Of a DNA stretch of 64,000 bases, positions 16,633 through 25,035 are shown piece by piece. Made by a program: the position numbers and the translations under genes. Source of the DNA: Bacteroidota bacterium (GTDB lineage Bacteria; Bacteroidota; Bacteroidia; Bacteroidales; JAAUTT01); NCBI GenBank assembly GCA_023429135.1, contig JAEYWD010000124.1, positions 186,001-250,000 of the forward strand. Reading direction: 5' to 3'. How positions within the stretch are numbered: position 1 is the first letter of the stretch; every line of letters begins with the position of its first letter. The notes under the pieces were generated by a model, which saw only the letters and a list, made by a program, of their open reading frames with translations, had not been told where the DNA came from and searched no databases.

Positions 16633-17544
16633 TTACATCCAGTCTTCTGCAAGTATTTCTCCCTGTATACCTACAGTAACAGTTTTTATCGGAACCTTAC
16701 GGTTGGCGTGCTGAGCGGCGTTCATGGCCAGTTGTAAAAGTCCTCCACAACAGGGCACTTCCATTAATATAACAGTTATGGTATTGATTTTGGCTTCTTC
16801 GATCAGACGAATTATTTTCTGCTGGTAAATTTCTTTGTTCTGATCCAGCTTCGGACAAGCAATTCCCAAAGTTTTTCCTTTTAAGTATTTTCCATGGAAG
16901 TTGCCAAGTGAATAGGCAACGCAATCGGCAGCCAGCACAAAATCGGATTGCTGGAAGTACGATGCTCCCGGATTTATCAGATGCATTTGGACAGGCCATT
17001 GGGCAAGGGATGAAGGAATATCGCCGTTTGCTGACGAGTCGGAAACCGAAACCGGCTTAAAGCTTTGTGAGCGGGAACCGGGACAACCGCCTCCCTGGTG
17101 ATTATGTAAATCCATTTTAACTTGTTTTACAGGTTGTGGTATGTTTTTTTTGTTTTTGTATTGTTCAACTGAAGCAATGATATCCTGGACATCAAGATTA
17201 ATTGAGGTAGCATTTTTGTACAGATATTCAATTCCCTGACGTAAATATTCATTTTCATTGTGATCAACCAGATGGGTGAGGTGAGCAATAACCACATTTT
17301 TTGTTTTTTTCACCATATCGCTCATAACCAATGCTTCGTCGTAGGGAGCCGCTTCACGGGTAATTATTTCCAGTGCTCCTTCAGGGCAATGGCCCAGGCA
17401 GGCTCCTAATCCATCGCACATCAAATCACTAATCAGAACAGCTTTTCCATCTATTATCTGCAACGCCCCTTCATGACAATTAGGAACACACAGTCCACAG
17501 CCGGTGCACTTTTCCTCATCTATTTTCACAATTTCTCTGTCCAT
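16633..17544 (-). CDS. 4Fe-4S ferredoxin-domain protein with C-terminal cysteine-rich domain
   Basis: 303 residues. Residues 1-70 form a two-cluster ferredoxin domain (CTGCGLCVPNC and CDGLGACLGHC). A middle region carries a GGGCPGSRSQ motif, and the C-terminal 130 residues carry more conserved cysteines (DCVAY, ACPKLD, PCCGG). This architecture is common in anaerobes, often near the hybrid-cluster protein and Rrf2 regulators, and is thought to move electrons, although its exact reaction is not established. It begins 75 bases after the Rrf2 gene and has its own TAnnTTTG element. Confidence 0.85.
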   Translation of the reverse strand: MDREIVKIDEEKCTGCGLCVPNCHEGALQIIDGKAVLISDLMCDGLGACLGHCPEGALEIITREAAPYDEALVMSDMVKKTKNVVIAHLTHLVDHNENEYLRQGIEYLYKNATSINLDVQDIIASVEQYKNKKNIPQPVKQVKMDLHNHQGGGCPGSRSQSFKPVSVSDSSANGDIPSSLAQWPVQMHLINPGASYFQQSDFVLAADCVAYSLGNFHGKYLKGKTLGIACPKLDQNKEIYQQKIIRLIEEAKINTITVILMEVPCCGGLLQLAMNAAQHANRKVPIKTVTVGIQGEILAEDWM

Positions 17545-17560
17545 GCATTAAAAATTTTCA

Positions 17561-17568
17561 CAAATATA
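17561..17568 (-). promoter_or_regulatory. -7 element before the Fe-S protein gene
   Basis: The minus strand reads TATATTTG, matching TAnnTTTG, 17 bases before the ATG at 17544. It lies in an AT-rich gap that is a likely target of the adjacent Rrf2 regulator. Confidence 0.45.
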
Positions 17569-17618
17569 AGTAAATAGGTAAATCAATACCGAAATATGAT
17601 AAATATTTTTTCAACTTC

Positions 17619-18020
17619 CTAATTTATGTACAAATCAAGTGTTTGTCCTTCCAGATAGTCGAGAAACTCCTTGGATATTTTGGCAGTAATGTTATTCATA
17701 ATGCAATGGTCGAGCGGGCACACAGGGGCTTGAAATACACAATGCGCTATTTCGGCTTTTCCTTCGATAGATTCGTAAATATTCAGGAATGAAATTTCTC
17801 TGGCCTCCTTTTTCAAAATGAATCCACCGGCCGGACCACGGGTAGAGTTGATAAGTCCGTCTTTGGCTAAACGCTGCATTACTTTTGCGACATGGTGTTT
17901 CGAAGTTTTTGTGATTTCCGCGATCTGATTTACATTAATTGCTCCTTCCGACTTGGCTACCAGAACCATTGCATGGATGGCTATGGAAGAAGCTTCTGAA
18001 AGAGAAAATAGCTTTGCCAT
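17619..18020 (-). CDS. Rrf2 family transcriptional regulator (NsrR/IscR-like)
   Basis: 133 residues. A winged helix (SIAIHAMV, INVNQIAEITKTSKHHVAKVMQRL, INSTRGPAGGFIL) is followed by the three-cysteine ligand region of Fe-S sensing Rrf2 proteins (C, then CPLDHC with flanking AHCVF). Such proteins bind a 2Fe-2S or 4Fe-4S cluster and respond to nitric oxide, oxygen or cluster supply. Placed before the Fe-S protein, cupin and nrfHA genes, it is the obvious candidate regulator of this nitrite/NO block. That link is inferred, not shown by a recognised operator. Confidence 0.92.
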   Translation of the reverse strand: MAKLFSLSEASSIAIHAMVLVAKSEGAINVNQIAEITKTSKHHVAKVMQRLAKDGLINSTRGPAGGFILKKEAREISFLNIYESIEGKAEIAHCVFQAPVCPLDHCIMNNITAKISKEFLDYLEGQTLDLYIN

Positions 18021-18039
18021 AAATAAGTATTTAATTACG

Positions 18040-18047
18040 CAAATGTA
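18040..18047 (-). promoter_or_regulatory. -7 element of the Rrf2 gene
   Basis: The minus strand reads TACATTTG, matching TAnnTTTG, 20 bases before the ATG at 18020. Confidence 0.45.
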
Positions 18048-18209
18048 TAGTTTATTTATTATGTATTTAAAACATGTTTCACTTTATGAGAAGTCAGCAA
18101 TTATATTACTAACTTAATTTCTACAAGTGTTTTGTATTCAATAGAAAAGGAGGATTTAAGAAGAATTATGAGGAAACTGGTGATTGTATGGTAGTGCTGG
18201 TGTGCACTG

Positions 18210-18317
18210 ATGAAGGAAATAGTCGGGAAAATTTCTATTATCAACGATATAGCTTTCCAAACCAATATTTTTGCTTTAAATGCTGCTGTTGAAGCTACCA
18301 GGGCAAGTGAATACTGA
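18210..18317 (+). pseudogene. Remnant of a methyl-accepting chemotaxis protein signalling domain
   Basis: A 35-codon frame reads through the most conserved part of the MCP hairpin tip: [20 protein letters not shown], then VEATRASEY and a stop. In intact receptors this is [23 protein letters not shown], so the match is nearly complete. Frame and similarity end on both sides, so this is an eroded fragment. The 557-base gap it lies in (18021-18577) has no intact gene. Confidence 0.85.
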
Positions 18318-18570
18318 AAAGGTTTTCAGGATGAAGAATTTCAGTATGCGTATTCGTGGGCATAATAGAAACCCAAGCAACTGCTCTGGATAATAAGAGC
18401 AGCAAAGGCACTTCATTTCTAGTCTGTCCTTCTATTACAAGATCTTTTACCGACCATAAATCGTAACGCGAATCCAGATCAATTTTTGCTATTAACGGAT
18501 TCTCACATTTTTTCAGGATAGGCTTTAGTTCATTTAAATTCTTATTAAATCTTCCTGCATAGGCATAGAC
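18295..18570 (-). other. Open frame without a start, possible gene remnant
   Basis: The minus strand stays open for 91 codons, bounded by stops on both sides, with its first ATG only at 18363. The translation looks protein-like (an acidic and lysine-rich start, then LLLLLSRAVAWVSIM), but I recognise no family. It overlaps the end of the MCP remnant, so it is most likely the 3' part of another decayed gene. Confidence 0.3.
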
Positions 18571-18577
18571 TTATTTT

Positions 18578-19366
18578 TTACAATAGAGAATATTTTTTTA
18601 TAAGACCCAAAAATTCGTGTTGCAGGTTTCCGGTTGCAAGTATTTCAGGGCGAAAAACATCTTCAACACCCGAAAAGCTGGTTGCAAATCCTCCGGCTTC
18701 CTTTACAAGCAGATAACCGGCAGCAATATCCCACGAGTGAAGGTTAAATTCGATAAAAGCATCGACATACCCTGCCGCAACATAAGCCATATCAATAGCC
18801 GCAGAGCCTGTGACCCTTATTCCAAGAGAGTTATCATAAATGTACCGAATAAGCTCGAAATAGTTGCTTGCCTTTTCTCCCATGGTATAAGGAGTGCCAA
18901 TGATAACAAGTGCTTTATCGAGCTTTTCATTTTTTTTCACACTTATTTTTTCGTTGTTGCAAAAAGCGCCCAGGCCTTTACACGCATAAAAACATTTGCC
19001 GGAAGTAATTTCGTAGGTTATACCCATCAAAATATCATTGCCTTCAGCCAGGGCAAGAGTGCTGGAGTACAAAGGGAAACCGGTTATGTAATTTGTCGTT
19101 CCATCAAGCGGATCGACAATCCAGTTAATGGTTCCGGTTTTGTCGGTAGTTTTTTCTTCGGTTATAAATCCAGCTTCGGGCAGAAGTTTTGCTAGCTTTT
19201 CAACCAGCATCCTTTCGGCTGTTTTATCAACATATGAAACCAGATCGCGGGCACTTTTATTTTCAACTGCTCCCTGATCAAACCTTGTTCTTTCGGTTCT
19301 GATGTAATGGCCGGTTTCTTTAATAATTTCGACAGCCGAACGGCATAGTATTTCCAGATTATTCAT
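18578..19366 (-). CDS. Inositol monophosphatase family protein
   Basis: 262 residues. The lithium-sensitive phosphatase motifs are present: ITEEK (metal-binding glutamate), DPLDGTTNY, and SWDIAAGYLLVKEAGG. The family removes phosphate from inositol monophosphate, 3'-phosphoadenosine compounds or sugar bisphosphates; which one applies is not clear. Length is normal. It appears monocistronic, with a decayed region downstream of it and a divergent acetyltransferase gene upstream. Confidence 0.94.
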   Translation of the reverse strand: MNNLEILCRSAVEIIKETGHYIRTERTRFDQGAVENKSARDLVSYVDKTAERMLVEKLAKLLPEAGFITEEKTTDKTGTINWIVDPLDGTTNYITGFPLYSSTLALAEGNDILMGITYEITSGKCFYACKGLGAFCNNEKISVKKNEKLDKALVIIGTPYTMGEKASNYFELIRYIYDNSLGIRVTGSAAIDMAYVAAGYVDAFIEFNLHSWDIAAGYLLVKEAGGFATSFSGVEDVFRPEILATGNLQHEFLGLIKKYSLL

Positions 19367-19549
19367 AATTGGGTTTTGAATACCAATACTACAAAATATT
19401 TTATGATGGGAAACGGCTCATATAACATTTAAGTTATGCGAATGTTTGCCTGATTATTTTTGGTTATTACTGTTCTTCAATTTTAAGTAACAAAAGATTT
19501 GAAATATGCACCAATCCATTAATTTTATGGAATTTTAAAGAACCGTTTT

Positions 19550-20053
19550 ATGGATTATACAATTGATTTTGTTCCTGTTGAAGAAAAACACGTTGAAGCA
19601 ATCAAAAATATCTATAATTATTATGTTGAGCATACAACTGTAACATTTCATGCAGAACTTCTCGACATTGAGGAAATGAAAGGAATTTTGTTTTTCAAAA
19701 ATCCCCGTTTTGTTTCTTACTCCATTCTCAATAATACCGGCACTGTTATAGGGTATATTATTGTGGGCTATTATAAACCTCGTCAGGCATACGATTTTAC
19801 TGCCGAAGTTACTATTTACCTGCATCCTGATTATACCGGCAAAGGTATTGGTAACAAAGCTATGGTTTTTATAGAGGAAATTGCACGCGAAAAGAAGTTT
19901 CACGCTTTGCTGGGAGTAATTTGTTCCGAAAACGAGGCCAGCATAAACTTGTTTAAAAAATTTGGATACTGGGAATGTGCATATTTTAAAGAAGTTGGCC
20001 TTAAATACAACCGGCTGCTCGATGTGGTGGTTTATGAGAAAATACTTAATTAG
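19550..20053 (+). CDS. GNAT family N-acetyltransferase
   Basis: 167 residues. The GNAT fold is visible, with the acetyl-CoA site VTIYLHPDYTGKGIGNKAMVF (motif A, G-x-GIG) and the late strand CSENEASINLFKKFGYWECAYFKEVG. The whole pattern resembles phosphinothricin-type acetyltransferases (PAT/YncA), which acetylate amino groups of small amines or amino-acid analogues. The substrate here is unknown. An open frame on the other strand (19535-20107) is its shadow. Confidence 0.93.
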   Translation: MDYTIDFVPVEEKHVEAIKNIYNYYVEHTTVTFHAELLDIEEMKGILFFKNPRFVSYSILNNTGTVIGYIIVGYYKPRQAYDFTAEVTIYLHPDYTGKGIGNKAMVFIEEIAREKKFHALLGVICSENEASINLFKKFGYWECAYFKEVGLKYNRLLDVVVYEKILN

Positions 20054-20149
20054 CACATTATTTGTGGGGGTTTTTGATTGAAAAGAATCAATACATTGAA
20101 AAAACATTTAAGTTTGTTGAACCTAATTTAATCGGATCAGTCATACTAC

Positions 20150-22714
20150 ATGGTTCCTTTATTGAAAAAGCTTATTACAACTATCGTTCTTGCAATTGCT
20201 CCGTTTTTGATGCTTTGTGCTGCCGATGAAACGTTGACCAGACGATACGATGAAAGTTTTTTTGTTATTTCGAACTATTCGGGGGTTGATGCAATTATAA
20301 ACGAAGACAAAAAGGTAACTGATCTATTGCAACAGGGAGTTGACGGGTTTCGATTTTTGATCGATTGGGAAAAAACAAACAATACGTTAGTTGTTAAAGA
20401 ATCGAATGGTAATTCCCTTTTGCTTTTTGATGTACTCTCTGTTATAAAGAAGCACCTCGAAAGTCAGCCTGATAAGATTCTTACTCTTTTTCTTGATTTT
20501 AATATTAACATCAATGAGTTAAATGACGTTTTCGACAAATCGGGGTTGTTGCCTTATTTGTACCGACATGAAGAGAAAGCTGGATGGCCTGCAATTGCTA
20601 ATATGATTGAATCGCAAAAGCGGCTGATCATTTTTTCGATGCAGGAACACCGGTCGAGTCCCGACTGGGTGCATTATATCTGGAATTATGCTGTGGAACC
20701 TTATTTTTCTCTGATGGATGCTCCCGATTTCATTGGCGAGTATTTAAAAGGTGATCCCAAAAATGAACTTCTGATTTATAATGAGTTTAATGTTCAAGCT
20801 CCTGGTGACAGGAACAAGCCAAAAAAAATCGATCTAAATTTTAATCCATATCTATTGGAGCATATCAAAAACGTTTGGTCGAAAACAGGCAAAGCTCCCA
20901 ACTTTATTATGCTAGATCGGTTCGATCCAAATATCAGCAGGGTTATTTACTTCCTGAATATGTTTAAAACGCTTAAGGGGACAGTTACTTTCAATACACA
21001 GTTACTTGATTATGTGAGTTGGGATGGCAGAAACAGTCTCACCAGCGGAAAATTCAGTTTTCCAATTGGGCCTGGTGATAATGTAACTTTGACACCACGA
21101 AGTCCAGGGTATAGGTTTAAACCTGAGTCCGTTGCATTTGGAGAATTAGATGCTAGTCGTGAACAGCATTTTATAGCCTCTCCTTTGGATATTAATGAGA
21201 ACCTGGAGGCATTTTACCCCTTTGAAAATAATATTAACGATATCAGCGGCAAAGGCTTAAATGGGAATCCTATTGGCGTTGTTTTTCAAAAAGACAGCAT
21301 CAGAGGTACGGTTGCCTTTTACAACAATAAGAGCCATGCCGTACTACCCAAGGCTGAGGATTTTAAAGTACGCGATCACGATTTTACGGTGGCAGCTTGG
21401 GTGAAAATTGAGGAGTTTTTGCCTGGGAAAACCGATTACTGTATTCTTGGAACCCCAACTAACTCATATCAGGAAGGCATTCATCTGGTTATAAGAAACC
21501 GAAAGCCATACTTTGGATTCTATAGCAACGATCTTGAGGGTAACATGTTATTCGATGAAAATAAATGGTATCATGTTGTTTGGCGCTATACTAAGCAAAC
21601 CGGCGAACAAGCCATTTATGTAAATGGCAAGCTCGACTGTCAATCGTGGGGACATCCCAGTTACAAAGGCAGGGAAAAACTGTTTATAGGGGTTGCGGGG
21701 TTCAGTTGGGAATCGAATATGTATGGCAGTATCGACAATCTTATCGTTTGGAGCAGACCATTAGGGAATGAAGAAATATGGGGGTTAAGTAAAAATATTG
21801 TGGAAGTGTTGCCGGTTAACAGTATGCTTTTCAGATATTATTATCTGATCATTGTAGTTTGTGCCATCCTGATAGCCATATTGCTCTATATTTTTCTCAG
21901 AAGAAGATCAAAGAAACACCGGGATCAGAAAATATTTATTCCCAGGAAAACAGAAGCTGACCAACAGACACAGAAAAGGAACTTTATAAGGTTATTTGGC
22001 GACTTTATTATTGTTGATAAAAATGGAGAGGAGATCACCTCCAGTTTTACGCCTAAACTGAAACAGCTTTTTTTGGTAATTCTGGTTTATTCTCAGCAAA
22101 ATAAGAAGGGAATTACAACAAAAGAGCTTACTGATATTGTTTGGCCCAACCATTCGTATCAAAATGCAAAAAACAGTCGGGGAGTTACTATCCGTAAACT
22201 ACGTCTCCTGCTTGAGGCGATGGACAAGGTTGAAATAGTTTTCCATGTGGATACATGGTCGATGGAGTTCTCAGGGAATGTTTATTGCGATTATATTGAA
22301 TGCTTAAGGTTACTGGAGCATGGTAGTAACAGCGATCCTGCATTTTATAAAGAATTTTACCGGATTGTTAAAAAGGGAGAAATATTTAAAGGTGAATCGC
22401 ACGATTGGCTCGACGATTTCAAAGGATATATCGTTAATAATGTTGTTGATGTTCTGTATAAATATATTCAAAAGCTCGATCCCGATACTGATCCGGAATT
22501 ATTGGTAAAATTAGCTGACAGAATACTCTTAGCCGACCCTGTAAACGAAGAAGCCCTATCCTATAAATTAAAGGCTCTGATTAAGCAGAATAACTATAAA
22601 AATGCCAGGTTTGCTTACGAAAAATTCACCTCAAACTACCTGGAGATGTATGGCGAAAAGTTTGGGGTCTCGTTTGAGAAGCTGATAGAGCAAATCGATT
22701 CAAAATTGAAATAA
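20150..22714 (+). CDS. Membrane-spanning transcription regulator: PI-PLC-like and LamG outside, SARP-type winged helix inside
   Basis: 854 residues. A signal sequence (about 1-24) leads into a PI-PLC X-like domain (about 30-300), recognisable from QQGVDGFRFLIDW, the LLLFDVLSVIKKHLESQPDKI-type stretch and a following LFLDF strand. Where active enzymes have THxS and HG histidines, this protein has SNYSG and SNG, so catalysis is unlikely. A LamG/concanavalin-like domain follows (about 350-550), then one membrane helix (about 563-583) and a basic stop-transfer. Inside is an OmpR/SARP-type winged helix (about 612-690, with VWPNHS and RKLRLLLE) and a BTAD-like helical repeat to the end. It should bind a ligand in the periplasm and control genes directly, as one-component ToxR-like regulators do. 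Targets are unknown. Confidence 0.8.
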   Translation: MVPLLKKLITTIVLAIAPFLMLCAADETLTRRYDESFFVISNYSGVDAIINEDKKVTDLLQQGVDGFRFLIDWEKTNNTLVVKESNGNSLLLFDVLSVIKKHLESQPDKILTLFLDFNININELNDVFDKSGLLPYLYRHEEKAGWPAIANMIESQKRLIIFSMQEHRSSPDWVHYIWNYAVEPYFSLMDAPDFIGEYLKGDPKNELLIYNEFNVQAPGDRNKPKKIDLNFNPYLLEHIKNVWSKTGKAPNFIMLDRFDPNISRVIYFLNMFKTLKGTVTFNTQLLDYVSWDGRNSLTSGKFSFPIGPGDNVTLTPRSPGYRFKPESVAFGELDASREQHFIASPLDINENLEAFYPFENNINDISGKGLNGNPIGVVFQKDSIRGTVAFYNNKSHAVLPKAEDFKVRDHDFTVAAWVKIEEFLPGKTDYCILGTPTNSYQEGIHLVIRNRKPYFGFYSNDLEGNMLFDENKWYHVVWRYTKQTGEQAIYVNGKLDCQSWGHPSYKGREKLFIGVAGFSWESNMYGSIDNLIVWSRPLGNEEIWGLSKNIVEVLPVNSMLFRYYYLIIVVCAILIAILLYIFLRRRSKKHRDQKIFIPRKTEADQQTQKRNFIRLFGDFIIVDKNGEEITSSFTPKLKQLFLVILVYSQQNKKGITTKELTDIVWPNHSYQNAKNSRGVTIRKLRLLLEAMDKVEIVFHVDTWSMEFSGNVYCDYIECLRLLEHGSNSDPAFYKEFYRIVKKGEIFKGESHDWLDDFKGYIVNNVVDVLYKYIQKLDPDTDPELLVKLADRILLADPVNEEALSYKLKALIKQNNYKNARFAYEKFTSNYLEMYGEKFGVSFEKLIEQIDSKLK

Positions 22715-23389
22715 ATGAGGCTTATTAAATGTGTTTACATCACATATTAATATTGGCTTAATTCAATAATAACAATGAATCCATAATTATCCACTTCCAA
22801 GAAAACGATCTTTTTTGATGGCACTTCGTCTATAAAAAAGACATATTTATCTTTAGATTTCATTTGAACGTCGATTTCATATTAATATGTGCCTTTGGAT
22901 ATATTACTTTTGATCACGAAAGGTGTTAACTTAAATTTTCCGAAGACAAAGATTAGTCTCAATCAAAAATATATAGAAACACGCACGTGTTTTTGAGGAC
23001 TTTTAATAAGGGTAATTTGTTAAAAATTCTATTTGGGTGCTTAGAGATAAGCATCTGGATTGCTAGTTAGTTTTTTGTTTGAAACATCCTGGTGTGAATC
23101 CCGATGTTTGCTTTTAAAAGGCTTAAAAATCAACTTTTTCCACTGAACATATAAAGCATTTGGTTGTATTCTGAATAATCAGAGTTTTATGGAATTCATT
23201 CTTTACCGCATTTGGCACTATTCTTCAATGATCAATTTTGAAGAATCATTCGAAAATATATGGTAGCAGCATTGAAAATTTTGTCTCAGCAAATAAAAGC
23301 TGAACGTCCTTGATTTCTTTAACGGTATACCCATCTGAACAAAACTATTTAGTTATGAGTTTCTTTAAAAAAGCGTTAATGGAAATTTT
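22715..23389. other. 675-base gap with small open frames and an inverted repeat
   Basis: No intact gene is supported. A 38-codon minus-strand frame lies at 22747-22863 (starting MKSKDKY, ending IELSQY), and a 25-codon plus frame at 23189-23266. Neither resembles a known family, and both may be leftovers. A perfect nine-base inverted repeat, ATTCTTCAA and its complement, spans 23220-23246. The region could hold the control sequences of the cmoA-like gene, but I see no clear promoter. Confidence 0.4.
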
Positions 23390-24118
23390 ATGCAAACTGA
23401 TAATATTTTCAAAGTCAGGCAGGGAAGGTCCTCCGACTTTAAATTTGATGCCTCGGTTGTAGATATATTTGATGATATGGTGGTGCGATCAGTGCCTTTC
23501 TATCTCGAATTTCAGCGAATGATAACCGAAATTGCCCGCGATTTTGCTGTACCAGGTACTTCTCTTTACGACCTGGGTTGTTCTACGGGCACTACCATGC
23601 TCTCTCTCAATAAAGTTCTCGATCCTTCTGTTAAATTTGTTGGAATCGACAATTCTCCCGAGATGCTGGAGGTTTGTAAAGGTAATTTTCTAAAGGAAAG
23701 TTTCAACAGAGAATTCGATCTGCAATACCGGGACCTGAACAGGCCATTCGAAATACGAAACGCTTCGGTGGTGGTGCTCTGTCTTACTTTACAATTTATT
23801 CGTCCGGTTTACAGATTCAGATTGCTTCAATCTGTTTACGAGCAGTTAAATCCAGGTGCTTGTTTAATTCTGGTTGAGAAAATTCTTGCCGAGGAACCTG
23901 ATTTTAATAAGGTAATGATCAAATATTATTACGATTTCAAGCGGCGCAACAATTACAACGATATGGAGATTTCGCAGAAAAGAGAAGCGCTTGAAAATGT
24001 ATTAATTCCTTATAAATTAAGCGAGAATATTGAGATGCTCATGGAAGCCCGGTTTAATTCTATTGAGACATTTTTTAAATGGTACAACTTTGCTGGCATT
24101 GTTGCTTTTAAGAATTAG
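23390..24118 (+). CDS. cmoA: CmoA-like carboxy-S-adenosylmethionine synthase
   Basis: 242 residues. The whole length follows CmoA: DFKFDASVVDIFDDMVVRSVP at the start, the SAM-binding YDLGCSTGTT and IDNSPEML, VVVLCLTLQFI, LNPGACLILVEK, the YYYDFKRRNNY and EISQKREALENV segment, and a final FKWYNFAGIVAFK. CmoA turns SAM and prephenate into carboxy-SAM, which CmoB uses to modify uridine 34 of tRNAs. No cmoB is in the window. A gene for a membrane methyltransferase-like protein follows after three bases, which raises the possibility of another carboxy-SAM user. Confidence 0.88.
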   Translation: MQTDNIFKVRQGRSSDFKFDASVVDIFDDMVVRSVPFYLEFQRMITEIARDFAVPGTSLYDLGCSTGTTMLSLNKVLDPSVKFVGIDNSPEMLEVCKGNFLKESFNREFDLQYRDLNRPFEIRNASVVVLCLTLQFIRPVYRFRLLQSVYEQLNPGACLILVEKILAEEPDFNKVMIKYYYDFKRRNNYNDMEISQKREALENVLIPYKLSENIEMLMEARFNSIETFFKWYNFAGIVAFKN

Positions 24119-24121
24119 TTT

Positions 24122-24838
24122 ATGACAAAAATATATGCAAAAACCCAATATGCAGATAATATGATTGTTCAATTTGGGAATTGGATATTTCATATCCGGA
24201 ATTTTCTGTTTCCTGTTTTTTATATTGCCTTGTTTATTCCATCACAGAAGGTTTTCCACGATCAGGTTGTTGCCGATCTGCTTGGTTTTTTTGCCATAGG
24301 AGCAGGGATACTCATTCGCAGCATAACAATTGGGCTGGTGTATATAATTCGTGGAGGGAAGAATCGACAGATTTATGCCGATGATCTTGTAGCAGGAGGG
24401 ATATACAGCCTTTGCCGTAACCCTATGTATTTGGGAAACATTTTGCTTTTACTGGGTTTTGGCATTTTTACCAATTCACTTTTGTTTTTACTTTTGTTTT
24501 TTCCCCTTTTCGTATTTTTCTATTATTCGATTATAAAAGCTGAAGAAGCTTTTTTGTATAACAAATTCGGTCAACAATTTGAAAGTTATCGTACTTCAGT
24601 GAATGCGCTTTTGCCAGAATTCGGTCAGCTAAGGAATGCATTTCGCGGTCATGAGTTTAATTGGAAAAAGGTTCTAAAAAAGGAATACAATTCTTTGTTT
24701 ATTTATTTTGCCGGAATTTTACTCATTCTTTTTTATCAGAACAGAATATCACTTAATGTTTTTATAACTGTTTTTATCGTATTTGGTTTTCTATATATAT
24801 GGGTAAAGCTTCTCAAGTATCAAAAAAAGTTGAATTAA
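24122..24838 (+). CDS. Isoprenylcysteine carboxyl methyltransferase-like membrane protein
   Basis: 238 residues with about five membrane helices. The conserved ICMT/PEMT core is visible: AGGIYSLCRNPMYLGN followed by KAEEAFLYNKFGQQFESYRTSV, which forms the SAM site in this fold. The C-terminal 55 residues add two further hydrophobic helices beyond the usual core. Bacterial members methylate lipids or small hydrophobic substrates, or are uncharacterised. It starts three bases after the cmoA-like gene, so the two are one operon. Confidence 0.87.
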   Translation: MTKIYAKTQYADNMIVQFGNWIFHIRNFLFPVFYIALFIPSQKVFHDQVVADLLGFFAIGAGILIRSITIGLVYIIRGGKNRQIYADDLVAGGIYSLCRNPMYLGNILLLLGFGIFTNSLLFLLLFFPLFVFFYYSIIKAEEAFLYNKFGQQFESYRTSVNALLPEFGQLRNAFRGHEFNWKKVLKKEYNSLFIYFAGILLILFYQNRISLNVFITVFIVFGFLYIWVKLLKYQKKLN

Positions 24839-25035
24839 CCGGTGATTTTTTTAGAAATTTCATATCTTTTTAGCACTGTATAATTGGTTGTAGGATAGAT
24901 TTTTAATAACTATATTTTATACACTTATTCAATAATTAACCCTGAAATTAACCCCCAATTAATTCCCCTGTAAACGGCAAATAAGGATTTACTAATAACC
25001 TGCATTTAGTTTTGGGCCGTATTTCAAAATTGTAT

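Noticed and set aside
19535..20107. 190-codon minus-strand frame
   Set aside because: It overlaps the acetyltransferase gene, which has clear GNAT motifs; the antisense frame has none.
20150..21050. Active phosphatidylinositol phospholipase C
   Set aside because: Both expected catalytic histidine positions are occupied by other residues (SNYSG and SNG).
23189..23266. 25-codon plus-strand gene before cmoA
   Set aside because: It has no ribosome-binding or promoter signal and no similarity I can see; it is kept only as a note in the gap description.
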